Assembly: GCA_016866305.1 (NCBI GenBank)
Contig: VGMX01000005.1
Coordinates: 1 to 64,000, forward strand
Direction of reading: 5' to 3'
Length of the DNA: 64,000 nt
From: Chlorobiota bacterium
GTDB lineage: Bacteria; Bacteroidota; Chlorobiia; Chlorobiales; Chlorobiaceae
Shown: positions 10,106 through 20,335 of the stretch, piece by piece
Layout: each line of letters starts with the position of its first letter
How positions within the stretch are numbered: position 1 is the first letter of the stretch
Program-made: the position numbers and the translations under genes
Notes under the pieces: model-generated
Database searches by the model: none
What the model was told of the DNA's origin: nothing
Seen by the model: the letters and a program-made list of their open reading frames with translations, nothing else

Positions 10106-10707
10106 TATTTGCTCCCCTTTTTCTTTTCAAGTGCGTTGAGGCCGGCGATGATCAGACCGAGACCGGCGAAGGCTCCCGGAGGGAGTGCGAAGACGAGAAT
10201 GGTGCTTGCCTCCTCTCCGGCCAGGGGGATATTGAAGATTGTTCCGGCACCGAGGACCTCCCTGAATGCCGAAAGCACGAGCAGGGCCAGCGTGAAGCCG
10301 AGCCCCATTCCGACGGCGTCGATCACGGAGTACCAGATGCCGTTGCGGCTGGCAAAAGCTTCAGCCCTGCCGAGGATCATGCAGTTCACCACGATCAGCG
10401 GGATGAAGATGCCGAGAGCCTGGTTGAGCTCGGGAGAGTAAGCCTTGATGAGCAGATCGACGATGGTGACGAATGTGGCGATGACCAGCACGAAAGAGGG
10501 GATCCTGACGGTATCCGGGATGGCTTTTGCGGTCAGGGAAATGACGATGTTCGAGCCAAGCAGCACGAAGGTGGTTGCAAGTCCCATACCGAGCCCGTTG
10601 ACGGCCGAAGTGGTGACGGCCAGCACGGGACAGAGGCCGAGCAGCATTTTCGTGACCGGATTTTCCCGGACAAACCCTCTTGTGAGAATATTGAGTGCTT
10701 CGTTCAT
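10105..10707 (-). CDS. rnfE: Rnf complex subunit E
   Basis: Inverted-topology paralogue of RnfA with 200 residues. The cysteines in [10 protein letters not shown] (about 22-31) and [15 protein letters not shown] (about 106-120) pair with those of RnfA around the intramembrane cluster. The stop overlaps the rnfA start region by one base, indicating coupling. The short charged tail EKKKGSK is typical. Confidence 0.95.
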   Translation of the reverse strand: MNEALNILTRGFVRENPVTKMLLGLCPVLAVTTSAVNGLGMGLATTFVLLGSNIVISLTAKAIPDTVRIPSFVLVIATFVTIVDLLIKAYSPELNQALGIFIPLIVVNCMILGRAEAFASRNGIWYSVIDAVGMGLGFTLALLVLSAFREVLGAGTIFNIPLAGEEASTILVFALPPGAFAGLGLIIAGLNALEKKKGSK

Positions 10708-11249
10708 TTTCCTTCGGTTTTTGGATATTGCTCGTTGATGTACTGAAGGCCTCGCTGAACCGCATCGGTGACAGCCCTCGATGAGATGGTGGCGGCGGTC
10801 AGTTCGTCGATCTCACCGCCGTCTTTTTTCACTTTCCATGTCGTGCCCTCCAGCGCCCGGCCCCTGAACTGCTCCTTGAACTTCGCCTTGTCGATCTTGT
10901 CGCCGAGTCCCGGTGTTTCAAGGTGGTAGACCACCTTGTAGTCATATATTTTCTGTTCCGGCGAGACGCCAAGCAGAATTTCAATTTTACCGCTGTACCC
11001 GATGGTGGTTGCGGACTCCACGGCAATGCCCTTCAGGGTGCCGTTCCTGTCGTACGCCTCGTAAAACCTGGTTTTTTTTGTCTCGACGTTTTTCAGGCTG
11101 TCTATGTCGAACGGAAATATTTCCTCTATGGCCTTGCGCTTCATTTCGGCTTTGGCAAGCGCAATGGGGTCGCGGGTCAGGTCATCGACGATGGCGAGCA
11201 ATGCCGCCGCGATCAATCCTACCAGTGTCAAGGTTATGATGGGTCTCAT
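10704..11249 (-). CDS. rnfG: Rnf complex subunit G (flavoprotein)
   Basis: Single N-terminal membrane anchor ([21 protein letters not shown]) followed by a periplasmic FMN-binding domain, 181 residues. The motif [12 protein letters not shown] (about 150-161) corresponds to the flavinylation site whose threonine is esterified to FMN by ApbE. Here Ala replaces the usual Gly of SGAT/TGAT. The ATG at 11249 overlaps the rnfD stop by 4 bp. A longer open frame to 11402 is only antisense-free space inside rnfD. Confidence 0.93.
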   Translation of the reverse strand: MRPIITLTLVGLIAAALLAIVDDLTRDPIALAKAEMKRKAIEEIFPFDIDSLKNVETKKTRFYEAYDRNGTLKGIAVESATTIGYSGKIEILLGVSPEQKIYDYKVVYHLETPGLGDKIDKAKFKEQFRGRALEGTTWKVKKDGGEIDELTAATISSRAVTDAVQRGLQYINEQYPKTEGK

Positions 11250-12223
11250 GTTGTTACGGACTTCTTTTGATGGATTGCCTTTCTGTCGTTGAGATCCCAG
11301 CTGTCGATGAGCGGGACGAAACCGTTCATGATGAGGATCGCGAACGAAACCCCTTCGGGATAACCGCCCCATAAGCGGATAATCGCGGTCAGGAGGCCGC
11401 ATCCGAGTCCGAAAATCAGCTGTCCGCGTACTGAAAGGGGTGAAGTCACCATATCTGTGGCCATGAAGAACGTTCCGAGGATCAGTCCGCCGGTCACCAT
11501 GTGGAAGAGCGGCGGCGCGTAGGCTGCAGGATCGATCAGATGAAATATGGCGGTGAAGAGGAATACCGAGCCGAGCATGGTCAGCGGGATATGGAAGGTA
11601 ATGTAGCGCTTGTAGAAGAGCCAGCCGGCTCCTGCAAGAAGCGCCAGCGTTGATGTTTCGCCCATGCTTCCGTTCATGGTGCCGTAAAAGCCGTTCACGA
11701 GATCGAGCGATTTCATGGCCGCGGCCACACCGTCTGTTTTCAGGATGCCGAGCGGAGAGGCAGCAGTTTCCATGTCAACTGCAAAAGGTACCGGCCAGCT
11801 CGTCATGGCTGCCGGGAAGGAGATGAGCAGGAAGACCCTGGCTACAAGTGCCGGGTTGAAAATGTTGTATCCAAGTCCGCCGAAGACATGCTTGGCCGCA
11901 GCTATTGCGATGAATGAGCCGATGATGAGCATCCAGAACGGAAGGTTGGAAGGCACGTTCAGGGCGAGCAGCAGGCCGGTCACGAGCGCGCTGCCGTCAA
12001 GGCAGGAGGCCGGTTTTTTCCTGATGGTGTCCATGAGCCATTCGAAGCCGATGCAGCTCAGGATACAGACAAGGGTGACCAGCAGCGCCCGCATGCCGAA
12101 GAGCCAGACCGACATGATGGTGGCAGGAGCGAGCGCAAGGGCGACGTTGTACATCACCGACTCGATCGAGTCTTTGGTGCGGACGAACGGCGCATAGGAA
12201 ACGTTGAGGTTTACTGATGGCAT
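11246..12223 (-). CDS. rnfD: Rnf complex subunit D (flavoprotein)
   Basis: Membrane subunit of 325 residues, homologous to NqrB, with about ten helices. [20 protein letters not shown] (about 114-133) is a family signature. The segment [15 protein letters not shown] (about 254-268) is where RnfD/NqrB proteins carry covalent FMN on threonine. Here the aligned residue appears to be serine (codon at 11430-11432). It lies 18 bp after rnfC and overlaps rnfG. Confidence 0.94.
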   Translation of the reverse strand: MPSVNLNVSYAPFVRTKDSIESVMYNVALALAPATIMSVWLFGMRALLVTLVCILSCIGFEWLMDTIRKKPASCLDGSALVTGLLLALNVPSNLPFWMLIIGSFIAIAAAKHVFGGLGYNIFNPALVARVFLLISFPAAMTSWPVPFAVDMETAASPLGILKTDGVAAAMKSLDLVNGFYGTMNGSMGETSTLALLAGAGWLFYKRYITFHIPLTMLGSVFLFTAIFHLIDPAAYAPPLFHMVTGGLILGTFFMATDMVTSPLSVRGQLIFGLGCGLLTAIIRLWGGYPEGVSFAILIMNGFVPLIDSWDLNDRKAIHQKKSVTT

Positions 12224-12241
12224 GAGAAGTGATTGGTGTTT

Positions 12242-13567
12242 TTACGCTGATTTTCTTTGCTTCCGACTGCTGACAAGTGCTTTTGCGTATTTTATCCAAT
12301 GGACGAGCTCCCGTCCCGACGGACAGACATAGGTGCAGCTTCCGCACTCCGTGCAGTTTGCCAGGCCGAGAAGCTGTATCTTTTCAAGCTGCCTGAGCTG
12401 CGCGACATTTGCCAGCAGCCATGGCGCGAGCCCCTGCGGGCAGACCTCCACGCACCGTCCGCAACGGATGCAGGCACGCTCCCTCGATTTGCCGAGTGCC
12501 GAATTATTGATGAAGAGGATGCCCGAGGTTGTTTTCACGACCGGCACGTCGAGCGAAAAGATTGCCTTGCCCATCATCGGGCCGCCGGAAATGACCTGGT
12601 TTGTCTTTTCCGACATGCCTCCGCAAAACGCAATGATGTCGCTGAAACTCGTGCCGATGCGGGCACTGATGTTTTTCTGTCGGGCGATCTCCATTCCGGA
12701 AACCGTAACCACCCGCTCGATGAGCGGCCGGTTTCTGCAGACGGCGTCGTAAACCGCAACTGCGGTACCGATGTTCTGCACGATGCATCCTCTGTCGAAC
12801 GGAAGCTCTCCTTCGCCGACGTTCCTGCCGGTTATGGCGTTGATCAGCTGTTTTTCGGCACCCTGCGGGTATTTCGTTTTCAGGGCCAGGACTTCGATCT
12901 TTTTCGGGACTGCGTATTGCTGCAGCGCGTCAATGGCATCCGGTTTGTTCGCTTCTATGCCGATGGCAAGCTTGAGTGTGCCGGGAAAGAGTGATGCCAT
13001 GATTTCAAGACCGGCAACAACCGCTTCGGGAGATTCGACCATAAGCCGGTGATCGGCAGTCAGGAAGGGCTCGCACTCCGCCCCGTTGAGAATGATGGTA
13101 TCGATTTTTTTGTCGGGAGGAGGCGAGAGTTTTACATTGGTGGGAAATCCCGCACCGCCCATGCCGACGACTCCGGCATCCCTGATTTTTTTCAGGATTT
13201 CCTCTTTCGACATCCCTTTCCAGTCAACCGGAGCGCTGTTCAGACCTTCCGCCCATTCATCCTTGCCGTCAGGTGTGATGAAGACGGTCATGGCATACTG
13301 TCCTCCCGGGTGAGGATGCGGTCTGATCGCCCTGACCTTGCCGCTGGTGCTTGCGTGGACGTTCGCCGAGATGAACCCGTCAGCCTCTCCGACAAGCTGC
13401 CCTTTTTTTACCTCGTCGTTCATCCTGACCACGGGTTTTGCCGGTTTGCCGAGATGCTGGCTGAGCGGTATGGAAAGTTCGGCAGGCAGCGGCATGACCT
13501 CTATCGGGCTGTTTCCGGTATATTTACTTTCCGGAGGATGAATGCCCCCTGTTTTAAACGTCTTCAT
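12242..13567 (-). CDS. rnfC: Rnf complex subunit C
   Basis: Peripheral NADH-binding subunit of 441 residues. It begins [12 protein letters not shown], the usual RnfC opening, and contains [16 protein letters not shown] (about 135-150), the NAD/FMN-binding segment related to NuoF. The C-terminus has two 4Fe-4S motifs, [12 protein letters not shown] (about 365-376) and [12 protein letters not shown] (about 404-415). It abuts rnfB with no gap. Confidence 0.95.
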   Translation of the reverse strand: MKTFKTGGIHPPESKYTGNSPIEVMPLPAELSIPLSQHLGKPAKPVVRMNDEVKKGQLVGEADGFISANVHASTSGKVRAIRPHPHPGGQYAMTVFITPDGKDEWAEGLNSAPVDWKGMSKEEILKKIRDAGVVGMGGAGFPTNVKLSPPPDKKIDTIILNGAECEPFLTADHRLMVESPEAVVAGLEIMASLFPGTLKLAIGIEANKPDAIDALQQYAVPKKIEVLALKTKYPQGAEKQLINAITGRNVGEGELPFDRGCIVQNIGTAVAVYDAVCRNRPLIERVVTVSGMEIARQKNISARIGTSFSDIIAFCGGMSEKTNQVISGGPMMGKAIFSLDVPVVKTTSGILFINNSALGKSRERACIRCGRCVEVCPQGLAPWLLANVAQLRQLEKIQLLGLANCTECGSCTYVCPSGRELVHWIKYAKALVSSRKQRKSA

Positions 13568-14401
13568 TTATGAGGCTTGTTTTACAGCGTTCAGGTCCCG
13601 CTCCAGCCTGATGCAGTTCACTTTTGTCGGGCAGACCTCGATGCACTTGCCGCATGCCGTACACTTTTCCTGAATGATCCTTGCAAGGAAATCCTCGATG
13701 ACGATCGCGTTGTCCTCACACACCTTGACACACTTCTGGCAGGCGGTGCACCCCGCATCGCAGGCTTTTTTTGTTGCGGCACCCCTGTCGTGAGAATTGC
13801 AGGCGATGAAGTATCGAGCAGCTTTTTTATCCTGCATGACCAGAACGCCGGTCGGACAGACAGGAATGCAGGCTGCGCAACCGGTGCAGAGATTTTTATC
13901 GATAACGATCAGTCCGTTTTCGAGGCGCATTGCGCCAAAATCACACCAGGCAATGCAGCTTCCCAGACCGATACAGGAGTAACGGCACTGTTTTGGTCCG
14001 GCAAAAGCCTGTGTCGCGGCCCAGCAGTCCTGAATACCGAGATATTGTGCACTCCGGCGGGCAACATCGTTTTTTCCCTGGCACAGCACCACTGCGGTCT
14101 GCGCTTTCGGTTCAGCCATCGCCATGCCGAGCGTTTCGCCGAGTTTCACGGCAAGGTCGGGGCCCCCGACAGGACAGGTCATGGCGTTGTTCCTTGTCTC
14201 GACCAGCACTTCGGCAAACTGGTTGCAGCTCGGGAACCCGCATGCACCGCAGTTCACTCCCGGCAGGATGCTGTTGACAAGCTTTACCGTCGGGTCCTCT
14301 TCGACATGAAACCTTTTCGAGACATAGTGGATGATCAGCCCGAGGGCAAGCGCAACGGCGCCAAGGCTCGACACAGCCGGGATGAATGCATCACTGATCA
14401 T
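13568..14401 (-). CDS. rnfB: Rnf complex subunit B (electron-entry ferredoxin-like)
   Basis: Accepts electrons from ferredoxin. It has an N-terminal membrane anchor (about 8-26), then the 4Fe-4S loop [15 protein letters not shown] with a downstream C (about 50-76), then several ferredoxin motifs: [23 protein letters not shown] and [12 protein letters not shown]. At 277 residues it is of the long type found in anaerobes. It is the second gene of the operon, seven bases after rseC. Confidence 0.94.
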   Translation of the reverse strand: MISDAFIPAVSSLGAVALALGLIIHYVSKRFHVEEDPTVKLVNSILPGVNCGACGFPSCNQFAEVLVETRNNAMTCPVGGPDLAVKLGETLGMAMAEPKAQTAVVLCQGKNDVARRSAQYLGIQDCWAATQAFAGPKQCRYSCIGLGSCIAWCDFGAMRLENGLIVIDKNLCTGCAACIPVCPTGVLVMQDKKAARYFIACNSHDRGAATKKACDAGCTACQKCVKVCEDNAIVIEDFLARIIQEKCTACGKCIEVCPTKVNCIRLERDLNAVKQAS

Positions 14402-14407
14402 ATGCGT

Positions 14408-14803
14408 TTATTTTATTCCTGCTATGTAGTAATAGGTTTTGTGTTTCAGCAGCAGTTGCAGTACGAGAAACGTTGCTGCGAGCAACACCGTTCCGGCAAG
14501 GAACGACTGCCACAGCCCGAGACCGTAGAGTGCGGCGATACCAAGCACGGCAATGAACACTCCGAGCGGCAGGATAAAGAGCAGTGCTGCTGCCTTGAGT
14601 TCGCCATGTTCCCTTACGGAGCATTCAACCATGTCGCCGGTTTTCGCTCCGATGCCGTTATCCGCAAGCACGGTATCGGCATTCGTCAAAGGTTTCTGTC
14701 CCATGCTGCAGGCTCCGCAATGCATGGCCGCTCTTGACGAGTCGGGGCAGATGAGCTGCACTTCAGCTTTTCCTTTACAGGTTGTCACTACTCTGGCATA
14801 CAT
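14408..14803 (-). CDS. SoxR-reducing/RseC-family membrane protein
   Basis: Protein of 131 residues with an N-terminal domain carrying closely spaced cysteines ([19 protein letters not shown], about 17-35) and two membrane helices (about 72-115). This is the architecture of RseC/MucC-type proteins, which often accompany rnf (rsx) operons and take part in reducing SoxR or maturing the complex. The ATG at 14803 begins the conserved MYARVV. An in-frame extension to 14887 is unlikely. First gene of the rnf operon. Confidence 0.82.
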   Translation of the reverse strand: MYARVVTTCKGKAEVQLICPDSSRAAMHCGACSMGQKPLTNADTVLADNGIGAKTGDMVECSVREHGELKAAALLFILPLGVFIAVLGIAALYGLGLWQSFLAGTVLLAATFLVLQLLLKHKTYYYIAGIK

Positions 14804-14979
14804 GCGGCAAATGATTCCCCAGGTTATTAACTTGCGTAATAACTTGTAATTACAAACGTTATACGAGTGATTGATGTCGATGGGCAACGCGAGATGCGCC
14901 GCACTGTTCCGGATACGGTCACAGCAGGTTGACCTCCGGAAAAAATGAAACCAAATTTACAAAAAACCGGAACGTCAAG

Positions 14980-15009
14980 CAAACAGCCGGGAGTGGTCCC
15001 GGTTGTTTG
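14980..15009 (-). terminator. Hairpin downstream of purB
   Basis: A 13-bp stem (arms 14980-14992 and 14997-15009, one G-T wobble) with loop GTGG starts nine bases beyond the purB stop. On the minus strand a T-rich stretch (GGTTTTTTG) follows about 12 bases later. Probable purB terminator. Confidence 0.6.
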
Positions 15010-15018
15010 CCCTCATGC

Positions 15019-16323
15019 TTACAGTCCGTTTCGTTTGAAAATGGTATCGACGCTCGTTCTCAGCTTTCCGAGAATGTTCCCGAAGCTGAACAGGGAATTG
15101 ATCTCTTCAGGGGAGAGGTGCAGCAGCAGCTCTTCATCCCGCAGCACCAGGTCGCGCAGGTGGATTTTTTTGGCCCAGCTTTCCATGGCGTTGCGCTGAA
15201 CAAGACGGTACGCCTCTTCGCGGGTCATGCCTTTTCCGGTAAGGGCGAGCAGCAGCGTCTGGGAAGTTGTCAGGCCGTAGGAGGAATTGAAGTTCTCTTC
15301 CATGCGTTCCGGGTAGACCAGCAGGGTTTCCAGCGAATCGCTGAAAGTGCGGAGCATGTAGCAGAGCGCAATGGTGGAGTCCGGCATGATGATGCGTTCG
15401 ACCGACGAGTGCGAGATGTCCCGTTCATGCCAGAGGGCGACGTTTTCCATGGCGGCAATGGAGTTCGAGCGCACGACACGCGCCAGGCCGGTGAGCCGTT
15501 CGAAGGTGATCGGGTTGCGCTTGTGCGGCATGGCGGAACTGCCTTTCTGTCCCTTGCTGAAGAACTCCTCGGCTTCCCGTACTTCGGTGCGCTGCAGATG
15601 GCGCAGTTCCACAGAGAACTTTTCAATGGATGAGGCGATTATCGCCAGTGTTGTCGCAAATTCGGCATGCCGGTCACGCTGCAGGATCTGTGTTGAAATC
15701 GGTGATGGTTCCAGCCCGAGTTTCCGGCAGACAGCCGCCTCGATATCCGGAGAAAGATGCTGATAGGTTCCGACCGCACCGGAAATCTTGCCGACCGAGA
15801 CCGTTTGCACGGCCTTTTTCATGCGATCGAGATTGCGCAGCATCTCCTGGCGCCAGAGCAGCAGTTTCAGGCCGAAAGTGGTTGGTTCGGCATGAATTCC
15901 ATGGGTTCTGCCCATTTCAATCGTGTATTTGAACTCCACGGCGCGCCGGCCAAGCACGGCAACGAGCGCTTCGATATCTGCAAGAAGAATGGTTCCCGCA
16001 TCGCGCATCTGCATGGCAAGGCAGGTATCGACGACATCCGACGATGTGAGACCTTCATGGATGTAGCGGGACTGCGGTCCGACATATCCTGCAACATTGG
16101 TGAGAAATGCTATGACGTCATGCTTGGTTTCCTTTTCGATTTCAAGTATCTCGTCAACCTTGAATGCTGCTTTTTCCCGTATGGTCTGCAATGCCTCTTC
16201 AGGAACGAATCCGGCTTCCGCGCGTGCTTCAACGGCTGCTATTTCAAGCTGGAGCCAACGCTGGAATTTCGCTTCTTCGGTCCAGATTGCCGAGATGTCT
16301 TTTGGTGAGTAACGTGGTATCAA
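15019..16323 (-). CDS. purB: Adenylosuccinate lyase
   Basis: Catalyses two fumarate-releasing steps of purine synthesis: SAICAR to AICAR, and adenylosuccinate to AMP. At 434 residues it is the compact bacterial form. The fumarase/ASL superfamily signature [11 protein letters not shown] (about 263-273) with its catalytic serine is present. The N-terminus [14 protein letters not shown] is typical. It is transcribed alone and followed by a hairpin. Confidence 0.96.
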   Translation of the reverse strand: MIPRYSPKDISAIWTEEAKFQRWLQLEIAAVEARAEAGFVPEEALQTIREKAAFKVDEILEIEKETKHDVIAFLTNVAGYVGPQSRYIHEGLTSSDVVDTCLAMQMRDAGTILLADIEALVAVLGRRAVEFKYTIEMGRTHGIHAEPTTFGLKLLLWRQEMLRNLDRMKKAVQTVSVGKISGAVGTYQHLSPDIEAAVCRKLGLEPSPISTQILQRDRHAEFATTLAIIASSIEKFSVELRHLQRTEVREAEEFFSKGQKGSSAMPHKRNPITFERLTGLARVVRSNSIAAMENVALWHERDISHSSVERIIMPDSTIALCYMLRTFSDSLETLLVYPERMEENFNSSYGLTTSQTLLLALTGKGMTREEAYRLVQRNAMESWAKKIHLRDLVLRDEELLLHLSPEEINSLFSFGNILGKLRTSVDTIFKRNGL

Positions 16324-16461
16324 TGTCGGGTCGGTTTACGGGTTTTGTTGAGGTGCTGTGCGGTAAATGTCCTGAATATAATGTATCGGGCAAAGAAAAC
16401 CCAGCCTTGAAGGCGGGTGCCGATGGGTGGAGGCAGAAAAGGGTGGGGGTACTCTTCGTAT

Positions 16462-17883
16462 TCACGGGGCGTTCTTCAGTTCATCGTACACCTGCCGGAT
16501 ATAGGCGAGCGCCGCATCGCGGTCGTACGGAATGACTCCGTCGATCACGGCGTTTTCCATCCTGCTTTTGATCGTGCCCACCATCCGGCCTTCGGTGAGT
16601 CCGAGCGTCTGCATGATATCCGAACCGTCGATGGGAGGGCGCCATTGGGCGAGCAGGTCTTTTTCGGCCACTTCGGCGATTTTCTGTTCGACATTCCCGA
16701 AGTTCTGCATGATGCGCATCACCTTGCGCGGGTTTTTGCTGGTTACGTCGGCCCTGCAGAGGCTCATGAGGTCTTCGAGGTCGGGTCCGGCCTCGAACAT
16801 CAGCCTGCGGATGGCCGAATCGGTGATCTCCTCCCTGGAGAGCGGTATGGGGCGATGGTGCAGACGCACCATTTTCTGGACGTAGTCGAGGGGTTCGAGC
16901 GGCCAGCGCATCGACCTGAATATTTTCGCGACGATCCTTCCTCCGACCGCTTCATGGCCGTGAAAAGTCCATCCTGCCGAAGGGTTGAACCGTTTGGTTG
17001 CAGGTTTGGCGATATCATGCAGAAGGGCTGCAATTCTCAGCCAGAGATTCTGCGAATGTTTCGACACATTGTCCACCACCCTGAAAGTATGGAAGAGCGT
17101 ATCCTTGTGACCGAGACCATCTACCTGCTCGATGCCGGCCATTGCGCTCACCTCGGGCAGGATATCTCCGAGAATGCCGGTTTCGTAAAGTATTCCGAGT
17201 CCCCTCGACGGTTCGGGGCTGAGCATGATCTTGAAAAACTCCTGGCTGATTCTTTCGCGGGAGACAATCCGTATCCGTTCGTGCATGGCGCTCATGGCGG
17301 CAATCATGCCCGGATCGGGAGTGAAGGCGAGCTGAGCGGCAAATCGGGCGGCGCGCATCATGCGCAAGGGATCGTCGGAAAAGGTCCGTTCAGGATCGAG
17401 AGGCGTTTTCAGTATTCCGCGTTCAAGATCGTCGAGGCCGCCGTGCCGGTCGACAAGCGTTCCCCGTTCGGCAGCGTTAAGGCACACGGCAAGGGCGTTG
17501 ATGGTAAAATCCCGCCGGGAAAGGTCGTCTTCGAGCGTTCCGATTTCAGTGATCGGTTTTCGGGAATCCGGGTTGTAGGACTCCTTTCGGGCACCGACGA
17601 TCTCAAGCTTCAGTGAGCCGGCCTTTTTGTCGGTTATGTCGAGCTGTGCGGTCCGGAACCGTTCGAATACGACAAAATTCCTGCCGTGCAGCTCGTGTCT
17701 GACGGTTTGTGCAAAAGCAACCGGCTCCCCGACAACCATGATATCGATATCGGTGCAGGTCCTCTGCATGAGCGTGTCGCGCACGTATCCACCGACAAGG
17801 TGGCAGGGCAGGTTTTCGCGGTCGGCAAGGTCCCCTATGCGGAAAAGGATATCGGGAATTTCCTGTTCTGTGAAACGTTTCAT
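16462..17883 (-). CDS. tRNA nucleotidyltransferase (CCA-adding type) with HD domain
   Basis: Class II nucleotidyltransferase of 473 residues, starting at MKRFTEQEI (17883). An upstream ATG at 17943 would run into the preceding gene. The head domain shows LVGGYVRDTLM (about 29-39) and the metal-binding DIDIMVVG (about 44-51), then the polyA-polymerase core RRDFTINALA. The C-terminal HD phosphohydrolase segment includes LLHDIAKPATKRF. Such enzymes add or repair the tRNA 3' CCA; A-adding or poly(A) activity is possible. The tRNA-Cys gene in this window has no encoded CCA, so CCA addition is needed. Confidence 0.88.
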   Translation of the reverse strand: MKRFTEQEIPDILFRIGDLADRENLPCHLVGGYVRDTLMQRTCTDIDIMVVGEPVAFAQTVRHELHGRNFVVFERFRTAQLDITDKKAGSLKLEIVGARKESYNPDSRKPITEIGTLEDDLSRRDFTINALAVCLNAAERGTLVDRHGGLDDLERGILKTPLDPERTFSDDPLRMMRAARFAAQLAFTPDPGMIAAMSAMHERIRIVSRERISQEFFKIMLSPEPSRGLGILYETGILGDILPEVSAMAGIEQVDGLGHKDTLFHTFRVVDNVSKHSQNLWLRIAALLHDIAKPATKRFNPSAGWTFHGHEAVGGRIVAKIFRSMRWPLEPLDYVQKMVRLHHRPIPLSREEITDSAIRRLMFEAGPDLEDLMSLCRADVTSKNPRKVMRIMQNFGNVEQKIAEVAEKDLLAQWRPPIDGSDIMQTLGLTEGRMVGTIKSRMENAVIDGVIPYDRDAALAYIRQVYDELKNAP

Positions 17884-17908
17884 ACCTGTCTCCCGGCCTG
17901 TGCAACCC

Positions 17909-18943
17909 TCAGTCGAACAGTGCGGCATTGCCGGCAATTTCATCGGTTATGCGGTCAGCCACCATGACGGCCCGGCGTCCGTCCCTTGAGCTTACCGCTA
18001 CGGGAAGGTCGTTCCGGACGGCGTCGATGAAATGGCGGAGTTCGTCCTTCAGGGCGTTGGTTTTCGGTACATCGGGGGTGATGTAGTCGAGCACCATTCC
18101 GTTCATGGCATCCTTGATCTCGCCGAACTGCTCGAGAATCTTGCGGGCCGCATAGGTTTTTACGGGATTTCTGGAGGAGGCGAGTTCGGGATGTACCAGC
18201 CGGAATACTTCCGATTTTCCGCTTGTCAGGTCAAGTGACGCATAGCTTTTCGGTTCATTGCAGAAAAAACGCATTTTGCGGATCCGGTTACGGCTCAGGC
18301 GGCTTGCCGTCACATTTGCCGTTGCGCCGTTGACAAAGTCTATTCTTGCCGTAGCCATGTCAAGCTCGTTGGAAAACACCCGGACACCGGAAGCAGCAAT
18401 GCTTTTGATGTCGGATTTGATGAGGGAGAGCACGAGATCGATATCATGGATCATCAGGTCGAGCACGACCGAAACGTCGGTCACCCTGAGCGAGAAGCCG
18501 CTCAGCCGTTCCGCCTGGATATACATCGGCTCCCCGATATACGATTCGACGGCTCGGAGGGCAGGATTGAAGCGTTCGATATGTCCCACCTGGATGCGTA
18601 CACCGTTCTCCTCTTCAAGACGGATCAGCTCGTCAGCCTCTTCGAGCGTTGCGGTTATGGGTTTTTCAATGAAAAGGTGCTTTTTTCCCCGGAGCAGGTG
18701 CCGTGCGATATCGTAATGGGTGCTTGTCGTTGTGGCGATTATTGCCGCGTCGCAGTTCAGGGAAAGTTCCTCGATCGAGTCGAAGCGGTCGATATCGTAT
18801 TTCTGCGATATTTCTGCGGCCCGGTCGGTATTCCTGTCGAAGATACCGGAAAAATGCACTCCCGAGGATTCCCTGGCGATCTCCCCGAGAAGTCTGGTGT
18901 GAAATTCGCCGAGCTTGCCTGTTCCGATAACGCCTATACGCAT
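17909..18943 (-). CDS. Gfo/Idh/MocA-family dehydrogenase (possibly UDP-sugar 3-dehydrogenase)
   Basis: NAD(P)-dependent oxidoreductase of 344 residues. It has a Rossmann start MRIGVIGTGKLGEFH, the family EKPIT motif (about 94-98), VGHIERFNPALRA (about 117-129) and VLDLMIHDIDLVLSL (about 160-174). The last two resemble enzymes oxidising C3 of UDP-GlcNAc for lipid A diamino-sugar synthesis (GnnA type), but the family is broad. No aminotransferase partner is adjacent. It lies 25 bp upstream of the tRNA nucleotidyltransferase on the same strand. Confidence 0.8.
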   Translation of the reverse strand: MRIGVIGTGKLGEFHTRLLGEIARESSGVHFSGIFDRNTDRAAEISQKYDIDRFDSIEELSLNCDAAIIATTTSTHYDIARHLLRGKKHLFIEKPITATLEEADELIRLEEENGVRIQVGHIERFNPALRAVESYIGEPMYIQAERLSGFSLRVTDVSVVLDLMIHDIDLVLSLIKSDIKSIAASGVRVFSNELDMATARIDFVNGATANVTASRLSRNRIRKMRFFCNEPKSYASLDLTSGKSEVFRLVHPELASSRNPVKTYAARKILEQFGEIKDAMNGMVLDYITPDVPKTNALKDELRHFIDAVRNDLPVAVSSRDGRRAVMVADRITDEIAGNAALFD

Positions 18944-18970
18944 AAAAATATTTTTCTCTTGGGAACCCGT

Positions 18971-20230
18971 TCAGGTGATTTCAGTTTCAGTCGAGGGTTC
19001 CAGTGCTTCGATTTTATACTTGAACAGGGCTAATGCTATAAAAGTGCCGAGGATGGTGAGTATTCCAGCCACCACGTAGGGGGCATGAAAATTCATGCCA
19101 TACAGGATGCTGCCGCTGAATGGTCCCATGATTCGGGCGAACGAGTTCACTGACTGTGAAAGCCCGAGAATCTGTCCCTGTTGCTGCCTGTAGCTGTAGA
19201 GCGAGATCATCGAAAGGTTGATCGGGGCCACCAGGCTTGTGCCGATGGCAAAACAGAGCAGGATCAGCAGGCCGGCGGAAAAGAGCGTATCCTGCGGGAT
19301 GAACGGCACGAAAAAAACTCCGGCAAAGGTGAAGAGATGTCCCCAGAGGAACAGTTTGTGTTCGCCGAGTTTCCTGATGAGACGGCTGATCAGTCCTCCC
19401 TGCACGATCACCGAAAAAAAACCGACATACGCGAAAATATAGCCGATCTCCTGGTCGGAAGCACCGAAATACTCTTTCCAGAGCAGGATGGAGGCGACCT
19501 GCATGTTCACGATGGCAAAGGTGAAGATGTAGTTCGCTATCATCAGCAGGGCAAGCGGTTTTGATCGGAAAGTGAGTTTCAGACCGTTCACGTACTCATC
19601 GACCTTTGCCTTGAAGAACGATCCCGATTTCACGCCGTTGTTTTTGCCGGCCAGCATGCCGAAGTCGAGTTTTTGCGCCTGCTTGTTGGATTCCGGCAGG
19701 AAGAAGACAGCAAGTATGAAATCGAGGAATATGAGGCCTGAGGCGACATAGCCCACCATCTCGATGCCGTAGTTGTGCTTGAGCAGGCCGCCGATGAGCG
19801 GGCCGATGATGAACCCTACCCCGAAGGCGGCTCCTATCATGCCCATTGCGCCGGAACGGTTTTTGCTGTCGGTCACGTCGGTAATGTAGGCCTGGGCGGC
19901 GGCGATATTGGCAGAGCCGATGCCGGAAAGTCCTCTTGCGAAGATCAGCAGCGGAATGGTGTCCGACTGTGAGAAGATCAGATAGGAGACCGCCGTTATG
20001 AAGATGCTGACGAGCATGACGGGCCTGCGACCGATCCTGTCGCTCAACTTGCCCCAGAGCGGGGAGAAGATGAACTGCATGATGGAGAAAATCGCGGCAA
20101 TGAGGCCGATCATGAAGGGATTTGCGCCGAGGTCTTTCGCATAGGTAGGCAGAAGGGGCAGAACAATGCCGAACCCGATCAGATCAAGCAGAACCGTAAG
20201 GAGAAGGATGACCAGTGGCGATTTCTTCAT
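18971..20230 (-). CDS. MFS multidrug/tetracycline-type exporter
   Basis: Protein of 419 residues with 12 predicted helices in two halves. The motif [17 protein letters not shown] between helices 2 and 3 (about 59-75) is the MFS drug-antiporter motif [20 protein letters not shown] (helices 4-5) and [12 protein letters not shown] (motif C-like) point to the TetA/DHA1 branch. The hydrophilic central loop (about 190-215) is long. The substrate cannot be read from sequence. Confidence 0.88.
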   Translation of the reverse strand: MKKSPLVILLLTVLLDLIGFGIVLPLLPTYAKDLGANPFMIGLIAAIFSIMQFIFSPLWGKLSDRIGRRPVMLVSIFITAVSYLIFSQSDTIPLLIFARGLSGIGSANIAAAQAYITDVTDSKNRSGAMGMIGAAFGVGFIIGPLIGGLLKHNYGIEMVGYVASGLIFLDFILAVFFLPESNKQAQKLDFGMLAGKNNGVKSGSFFKAKVDEYVNGLKLTFRSKPLALLMIANYIFTFAIVNMQVASILLWKEYFGASDQEIGYIFAYVGFFSVIVQGGLISRLIRKLGEHKLFLWGHLFTFAGVFFVPFIPQDTLFSAGLLILLCFAIGTSLVAPINLSMISLYSYRQQQGQILGLSQSVNSFARIMGPFSGSILYGMNFHAPYVVAGILTILGTFIALALFKYKIEALEPSTETEIT

Positions 20231-20335
20231 GCATGCATGCTGTTATATTGCGGCGCCATCGAGCTAAAGGCTCAAAGATAAGCAATTCAGTTCTTTTCCG
20301 AGAGGCTCACCGAAAAAACAGGCGTTTTGCCGGTT

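Noticed and set aside
13577-14737. 386-codon plus-strand frame opposite rnfB and rseC
   Set aside because: The cysteine-rich ferredoxin motifs are on the other strand. This frame spans two genes without any domain.
16417-17616. 399-codon plus-strand frame opposite the tRNA nucleotidyltransferase
   Set aside because: The minus strand carries the complete nucleotidyltransferase and HD motifs. The plus frame has none.
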